A DNA stretch of 64,000 bases from assembly GCF_002735925.1 (NCBI RefSeq), contig NZ_PEDL01000010.1:1-64000 (forward strand), given 5' to 3'. The stretch's first letter is position 1. Every line of letters starts with the position of its first letter. The notes beneath the pieces are model-generated. The model saw only the letters and a program-made list of their open reading frames with translations. It searched no databases and was not told the DNA's origin. Below are positions 60,054-64,000 of this stretch, in pieces. A program made the position numbers and the translations under genes. Source of the DNA: Sporanaerobium hydrogeniformans (lineage in GTDB: Bacteria > Bacillota > Clostridia > Lachnospirales > Cellulosilyticaceae).

Positions 60054-60647
60054 ATGGAAGAGATAGAACTTATAAGAAAGGTAAGAGAAGGTGATAAGGA
60101 AGCCTTTGGAGCCCTTTTTGAACGCTATAAGGTACAAGCAATCCGTACGGTTTATCTGATAACGGGTGATCAATATAGAAGTGAGGACATTGTTCAGGAG
60201 GCTTTTGTGAAGTGCTATTTGAGTATTCATAAGTTAAGGAATCCAGAACAGTTTAGAGCATGGTTTTTTAGAATACTTACTCGGCTTGCATGGCGAAATG
60301 ATGTGAGGGCGAAGCGAATGGTACCTACAGAGGATATCATGGAAGTTATGAATAAGAAGGCAGACCAAATTTCTTTGGAGAATATTTATTTGCAGAGTGA
60401 AACGCAAAGACTTCTTCAGGGTGAAATTGAAAAATTAGGTAGTGAACACCAAATGATTCTTATTTTGTATTATTACAATGAGTTGTCTGTTAAAGAAATT
60501 GCTAAAGTAGTAGGATGTCTAGAAGGAACAGTAAAGTCACGCTTGCATACAGCAAGGGGCCAGTTAAAGAAGGCGCTCATAGCAAGGCAAGAGAGTAAAG
60601 TAGAGAATGGGGAGGGTGAAGGGTATGAGGCGTACAGAGGTATTTGA
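60054..60647 (+). CDS. ECF-type RNA polymerase sigma factor
   Basis: A 197-aa sigma-70 family factor. Region 2 has EAFGALFERYKVQAIRTVYLITGDQYRSEDIVQEAFVKCYLSIHKL with the RAWFFRILTRLAWR -10 recognition part; region 4 has ILYYYNELSVKEIAKVVGCLEGTVKSRLHTARGQLKKAL. It is followed, with a 23-base overlap, by a membrane protein that fits an anti-sigma factor. Confidence 0.93.
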   Translation: MEEIELIRKVREGDKEAFGALFERYKVQAIRTVYLITGDQYRSEDIVQEAFVKCYLSIHKLRNPEQFRAWFFRILTRLAWRNDVRAKRMVPTEDIMEVMNKKADQISLENIYLQSETQRLLQGEIEKLGSEHQMILILYYYNELSVKEIAKVVGCLEGTVKSRLHTARGQLKKALIARQESKVENGEGEGYEAYRGI

Positions 60648-61425
60648 TGAGCAGGTTAAGCAAAGTTTAAATAGAAAAGCAGAAGAGATAGAAATATCAG
60701 AGGTATTATTCCAAAAGATTAAAGCACAAGTTATTCAAAAAGAGGAGGAAAATAAGATGGGAGGTTTCTTTAAAAATAGAAAAATGAAAAAAATGATTAT
60801 GGTGGGAGCAGCATCCTTATTATCAATCACCTGTATAGCAGCACCTATTATACTTCCAGCGTTAAATTCATGGGAAAGTCATGGAAGAACTAGTTTTGAA
60901 AGCTTTCCAACATTAGCACAAGTACAAAAGGAGGTAGACTATACCCCTAAGTATATAGATGAGTTGCCAGGAGGCTTTGTGTTTAAAAGGGCATCGACGG
61001 AGAATATAGAAGGGAAAGATGCAGATGAAAATACAGTAGTTAAAGCCAAAGGCATAAGCTTTTTCTACGAACCTATAGAAGGAAGCAAGGGTAGGATCCT
61101 GAGCTTAGACACCAAACAATTAGCTGAGGAATGGATGAATAGTGGGGAAGCAGAAGAGATAGGTTTAGACGATTTAAAGGTCTACTATGAAGCACGTACT
61201 ATGAAATTCGTACCAGTGGATTATGAACTTACAGAGCAGGATAAACAAGATCAGGAAGCTGGGAAAATAGATATTTCTTATGGTACAGATACGATTCAGG
61301 TTATAAATACACAGGCTATAACTTGGTATGAAGAGGGGATAACCTATACGCTTCTAGACATGGGGTATGAGTTAGACAAAGAACAGCTCCTAGAAATGGT
61401 AGAAGCTGTTTATGCGGTAGAGTAG
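60625..61425 (+). CDS. Putative membrane-bound anti-sigma factor (DUF4367-like)
   Basis: A 266-aa protein. The N-terminal about 55 residues are cytoplasmic and helical, one TM lies at about 62-80 (KMIMVGAASLLSITCIAAPIIL), and the outside domain of about 180 residues includes KYIDELPGGFVFKRASTE and ITYTLLDMGYELDKEQLLEMVEAVYA, the DUF4367-type ending. I use ATG 60625 since GGGGAGGG lies 8-9 bases upstream; ATG 60607 sits on it. It probably holds the ECF factor at the membrane until an envelope signal arrives. Confidence 0.8.
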   Translation: MRRTEVFDEQVKQSLNRKAEEIEISEVLFQKIKAQVIQKEEENKMGGFFKNRKMKKMIMVGAASLLSITCIAAPIILPALNSWESHGRTSFESFPTLAQVQKEVDYTPKYIDELPGGFVFKRASTENIEGKDADENTVVKAKGISFFYEPIEGSKGRILSLDTKQLAEEWMNSGEAEEIGLDDLKVYYEARTMKFVPVDYELTEQDKQDQEAGKIDISYGTDTIQVINTQAITWYEEGITYTLLDMGYELDKEQLLEMVEAVYAVE

Positions 61426-61450
61426 AAGGGATAAGAAATAGTAACAAAGT

Positions 61451-61506
61451 AAAAAAGGCAGAGTGTTACGAGTCATAAGTGACGAGTAACACCCTGCCTT
61501 TTTAAA
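61451..61506 (+). terminator. Terminator of the sigma/anti-sigma operon
   Basis: AAAAAGGCAG...GTGTTAC pairs with GTAACAC...CTGCCTTTTT, a long GC-containing stem followed by T's. Confidence 0.92.
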
Positions 61507-61521
61507 GAGTAATAAAAAATA

Positions 61522-61550
61522 TTGATTTAAGCATAAAAATTTAATATAGT
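61522..61550 (+). promoter_or_regulatory. Promoter of the GntR-led operon
   Basis: TTGATT at 61522-61527 and TATAGT at 61545-61550 with a 17-base spacer. The operator palindrome at 61554-61579 begins just behind the -10 box. Confidence 0.65.
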
Positions 61551-61553
61551 AAT

Positions 61554-61579
61554 AAGTGTATGATGTGAATCATACACTT
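61554..61579. promoter_or_regulatory. GntR/YtrA-type operator (perfect inverted repeat)
   Basis: GTGTATGAT and its exact inverse ATCATACAC are separated by four bases, with two more matching bases on each side (11-bp arms). It overlaps the transcription start, as expected for autorepression by the GntR-type protein encoded next. Confidence 0.82.
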
Positions 61580-61610
61580 TGAGGTTTTGGAGGAAAGGAT
61601 AGGAAATTAC

Positions 61611-61991
61611 ATGCCTGTTGATTTTTCGCATTTTAAAGTGGGACCTACGGGTCCTTTATATAGACAAGTTGTACAATATTTCAAGAAAAGTATGCTTTTA
61701 GGAGAGCTTAAAAATGCAGAAGAAGTACCATCCAGAAGACATTTAGCGGCACTTTTAGGGATTAATCCTACAACGGTTCAAAAGATTTATAGGCAGTTAG
61801 AGGAAGAAGGACTGATTCAGACGACACCTTATTCAAAAACAATAGTTACTATGGATGAAGGAAAAAGGCAGATACTTCAAAAAGAGCTCATTCAAGATGA
61901 ACTAAAAGATTTGATAACTAGCTTTAAGACATGCAATATGGATTTTAAAGAGTTTATAGCACTCGTTACGCAAGTTTGGAACGAAGAGTAG
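61611..61991 (+). CDS. GntR-family regulator (YtrA-like)
   Basis: A 126-aa repressor with winged HTH: FKVGPTGPLYRQVVQYFKKSMLLGELKNAEEVPSRRHLAALLGINPTTVQKIYRQLEEEGLI, and a short C-terminal helical dimerisation part, the YtrA subfamily size. I chose ATG 61611 with AGGA 7 bases upstream; TTG 61587 is in frame but lies on GGAGG. The operator at 61554-61579 is directly upstream. In B. subtilis YtrA controls an ABC exporter operon. Confidence 0.88.
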   Translation: MPVDFSHFKVGPTGPLYRQVVQYFKKSMLLGELKNAEEVPSRRHLAALLGINPTTVQKIYRQLEEEGLIQTTPYSKTIVTMDEGKRQILQKELIQDELKDLITSFKTCNMDFKEFIALVTQVWNEE

Positions 61992-62032
61992 AAGAGAGTA
62001 AGTAAACGAAAAAGGTTATAGGGGGATTAAAG

Positions 62033-62833
62033 ATGAGAGAGCAGCTTAAACAATTAGGATTTCATATGGCATTTGAAATGCATTATTTGTATAAAAAGGT
62101 AATAGCCATTAGTCTAGGACTTATTATTTTACAATGTTTTACCGTTTATATAACGTTAGGAGATTTATATATAGGCAGAATTACGTATTATCCCTTTGAA
62201 CAAGTAGTAAACCATCCTTTTTATAGTCTAAGCTTTGGTGTTAGCTTGGGCTTAGGGTTTATTTTAGCGGGTAGCCTTTTTGTAAAGGATTATTGGCCTA
62301 CTAAAAGTATTTATTCACTTATGACACTCCCTCAAAAAAGGAGTATAAGCTATAGTGCAAAATTAGTAATGGGCGTATTGAGCCTTGCAGTTATTTATAT
62401 AAGTCAGTGGATCAGTGTATTAGGAGCCTATGGTATTTTTAGTCTGCAAAGGTATGTAAAGCCTATGACAAATGGTTTATATATTGGGATGATGCGAAGC
62501 AAATTTCTTTACAACACCCTACCACTTAATGGATTAGAAGGGTGGAATGGACTACTCCTTATTGCTATAACCGTAGCAGCTATGTATGGCGGTATTGCCT
62601 TTTTAAAGGATAAGAAAAGCTTACTTCTTTTACTGGGATTTGGCATGATTTTAGCTTTGCTAGTAAACAGTTTTACCGCTAGTAACATACCTACCTTTTT
62701 AATGACTGCTAGTGGTAACTTTGTGATTTATAAAGAGTATTTACTAAAGGTAGCCCTTTGGAGTCTTTTACTTATTATTTATTGTGTATTTATGTTAAAA
62801 AAAGGTTACCAGCTCTATAGTGAAAACGCGTAG
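62033..62833 (+). CDS. Multi-spanning membrane protein (ABC-2 permease-like)
   Basis: A 266-aa membrane protein with about 6-7 helices (KKVIAISLGLIILQCFTVYITLG; FYSLSFGVSLGLGFILAGSLFVKDY; KLVMGVLSLAVIYISQWISVLGAYGIF; LLLLLGFGMILALLVNSFTA; VALWSLLLIIYCVFMLKKGYQLY). It resembles ABC-2 permeases in YtrA-controlled operons, and the KSIYSLMTLPQKRSISYSAKL stretch fits that type. No ATPase gene lies between it and the regulator, and none is seen before the window end. Confidence 0.72.
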   Translation: MREQLKQLGFHMAFEMHYLYKKVIAISLGLIILQCFTVYITLGDLYIGRITYYPFEQVVNHPFYSLSFGVSLGLGFILAGSLFVKDYWPTKSIYSLMTLPQKRSISYSAKLVMGVLSLAVIYISQWISVLGAYGIFSLQRYVKPMTNGLYIGMMRSKFLYNTLPLNGLEGWNGLLLIAITVAAMYGGIAFLKDKKSLLLLLGFGMILALLVNSFTASNIPTFLMTASGNFVIYKEYLLKVALWSLLLIIYCVFMLKKGYQLYSENA

Positions 62834-62848
62834 AAGGGGAGTGGGAGG

Positions 62849-64000
62849 ATGCAAAAGAAATATTATGGGATGATAGGGGCTTTTATAGCTTGTCTTTTAA
62901 TAGGTATGATAGGACTTAATTGTTTAAGAAGCTATGGAAGGAGGCAAGGTAAAATTGCCCTACAAACATTAGATGGAAATCCTGAAGTTATGAAAGAAGT
63001 AAAGATAACAGGGAGCCTATTTGAGAGTTATCGCAATCAAGCCTTTGAGATAGAAAATGGCAAAACGGTGATTAATGTAAAGGAGGTACTCACTCAGGAG
63101 GAATTAGAGCACCTTTGGAGAGGGACTTCAAGCATTAGTTATAGTGGAAGTTACTTAAAGGAAGTAAAAGAGCCTTACCGTATTAATAACAGAGCTTTTC
63201 TTGAAAGCAGTGTAAGAACTGATGCAATAAAGACTTTAAAAAGTAAAGAAGAAAGGACATGGCCAGGACAGAAAGACGTAGGAATAAAGGAATTTGTTTT
63301 CCACTATAGTGTAGATAAAATAACTCCTAAGTTTGAAATTACTTTTGAAAACTTTAATCATAAAAAGGTTAAAAAGAATATTATTATTCCTGATTACTAT
63401 ATTTACGACGAGGAGGGAAGCTTTGAATATGAAGAGGTGTACACAAAGTATATGGACGAAGACAAGATGTATTTGTCTCAGACTAGTTGTCATGAGAGGG
63501 AAATAAAACAGGAGATCTATCAGCCGTTAAGCTATGCGCTCGTGTTACAAAATGGCAAATATTACTGCACCTTACCTACGACAACGGCCTATAGGGGTAA
63601 TAGTGGGATCTATCGTATTGATACATTTTTTGAAGGGAATTGGCCGAGTGAATTAACGGCTTACTGGAATAGAGATCAGGAAAATCCCCTGCCTATAGAG
63701 CCTAAAGGGTATGAGAAGCTTGTAGACATTCCTCTTGAAGAAGGGAACTTATGTGTCTTCGGGATGAGTAAGATAGGTGACAAACTAGGTGTAATCGTTT
63801 ACCGTCCTCAAAAACAAGGGCAAAGCTTAGCTTTTGAAGTGTGGCTTTATAATAAAGAAAAGCAGCAGTTTACAGATAAAATAGCCCTTGGAAAGGTAGA
63901 GGCTAAGGAAAGTAGTCGTGTCATACTAAGACCTCAAGGAAAGCTTCTTCATGTAGCCCTTCAAGGACAGCAGAAGGTAGATATTTATAGCCTAGAACTG
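62849..64000 (+). CDS. Membrane-anchored protein of unknown function (partial, runs off the end)
   Basis: Open from ATG 62849 (behind GGGAGG) to the window end without a stop, 384 codons seen. One N-terminal TM (GMIGAFIACLLIGMIGLNCL), then a large outside domain with no family I recognise; it includes KEVKITGSLFESYRNQAFEIENGKTVINVKEVL and ENFNHKKVKKNIIIPDYYIYDEEGSFEYEEVYT. Some ABC exporter operons of the YtrA type carry such anchored extracellular proteins. The coding part starts 15 bases after the permease-like gene. Confidence 0.75.
   Translation, partial: MQKKYYGMIGAFIACLLIGMIGLNCLRSYGRRQGKIALQTLDGNPEVMKEVKITGSLFESYRNQAFEIENGKTVINVKEVLTQEELEHLWRGTSSISYSGSYLKEVKEPYRINNRAFLESSVRTDAIKTLKSKEERTWPGQKDVGIKEFVFHYSVDKITPKFEITFENFNHKKVKKNIIIPDYYIYDEEGSFEYEEVYTKYMDEDKMYLSQTSCHEREIKQEIYQPLSYALVLQNGKYYCTLPTTTAYRGNSGIYRIDTFFEGNWPSELTAYWNRDQENPLPIEPKGYEKLVDIPLEEGNLCVFGMSKIGDKLGVIVYRPQKQGQSLAFEVWLYNKEKQQFTDKIALGKVEAKESSRVILRPQGKLLHVALQGQQKVDIYSLEL

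Noticed and set aside
1-64000. CRISPR array or prophage
   Set aside because: No regularly spaced identical repeats, cas genes, integrase or phage structural genes were seen. The only regular repeats are the 36-bp coding repeats at 52965.

Overview
The window is AT-rich bacterial DNA with Gram-positive ribosome-binding sites, SipW-type secretion signals, an LPXTG sortase substrate, split rbs-type sugar operons and YesM/YesN-like two-component pairs. This points to an anaerobic, plant-fibre-degrading Firmicute of the Lachnospirales (a Cellulosilyticum-like organism is my best guess from gene style; no taxonomic search was possible).

Layout. (1) 1-315: the 3' end of a 23S rRNA gene and its terminator; no 5S follows. 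(2) 609-12041: a compact nonribosomal peptide locus: A-PCP protein, two tandem GT1-type glycosyltransferases, a second module C-A-PCP-TE fused to an MFS exporter, a NodB-type deacetylase and an Sfp-type phosphopantetheinyl transferase whose frame is broken in an A9 run. The simplest reading is a glycosylated dipeptide, perhaps de-N-acetylated on its sugar, exported by the fused transporter. An NAD-dependent epimerase follows as a separate unit. (3) 13379-24392: a LacI-controlled sugar operon (palindromic operator, LacI, FucI-like isomerase, split transketolase, FGGY kinase, rbs-type ABC importer with a frameshifted binding protein, DUF2291 lipoprotein, RbsD). The gene set resembles an isomerase-kinase-transketolase route such as that for D-apiose. 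(4) 24557-39974: a YesM/YesN-like sensor-regulator pair, a CUT1 ABC importer without its own ATPase, and five cytoplasmic hydrolases (GH43, GH127-like, GH106-like, GH63/37-like, nucleoside hydrolase), suggesting import of plant oligosaccharides followed by internal breakdown. (5) 40129-46190: a chemoreceptor, an isolated 5S rRNA-tRNA-Gly unit with a consensus promoter, a divergent AraC/UroD-family pair, a probable niacin ECF S-component, an unknown minus-strand gene, and tRNA-Leu/tRNA-Ser.

(6) 46304-59759: the most unusual part. A histidine kinase and response regulator precede three SipW/TasA-like secreted proteins, an ER-type signal peptidase with a large membrane extension, an LPQTG wall protein with a Pro/Glu repeat stalk, a DUF5305-like membrane protein, a secreted transglutaminase-like enzyme, a class D sortase, a GspF/PilC platform protein, four small single-TM proteins and a PilT ATPase. 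No PilB, prepilin peptidase or secretin is present. It looks like one surface-assembly system joining sortase-type and type IV pilus-type parts.

(7) 59802-64000: tRNA-Gln, an ECF sigma factor with a putative anti-sigma protein, and a GntR/YtrA-like repressor with a clear palindromic operator, a membrane protein and a partial membrane-anchored protein that runs off the end.
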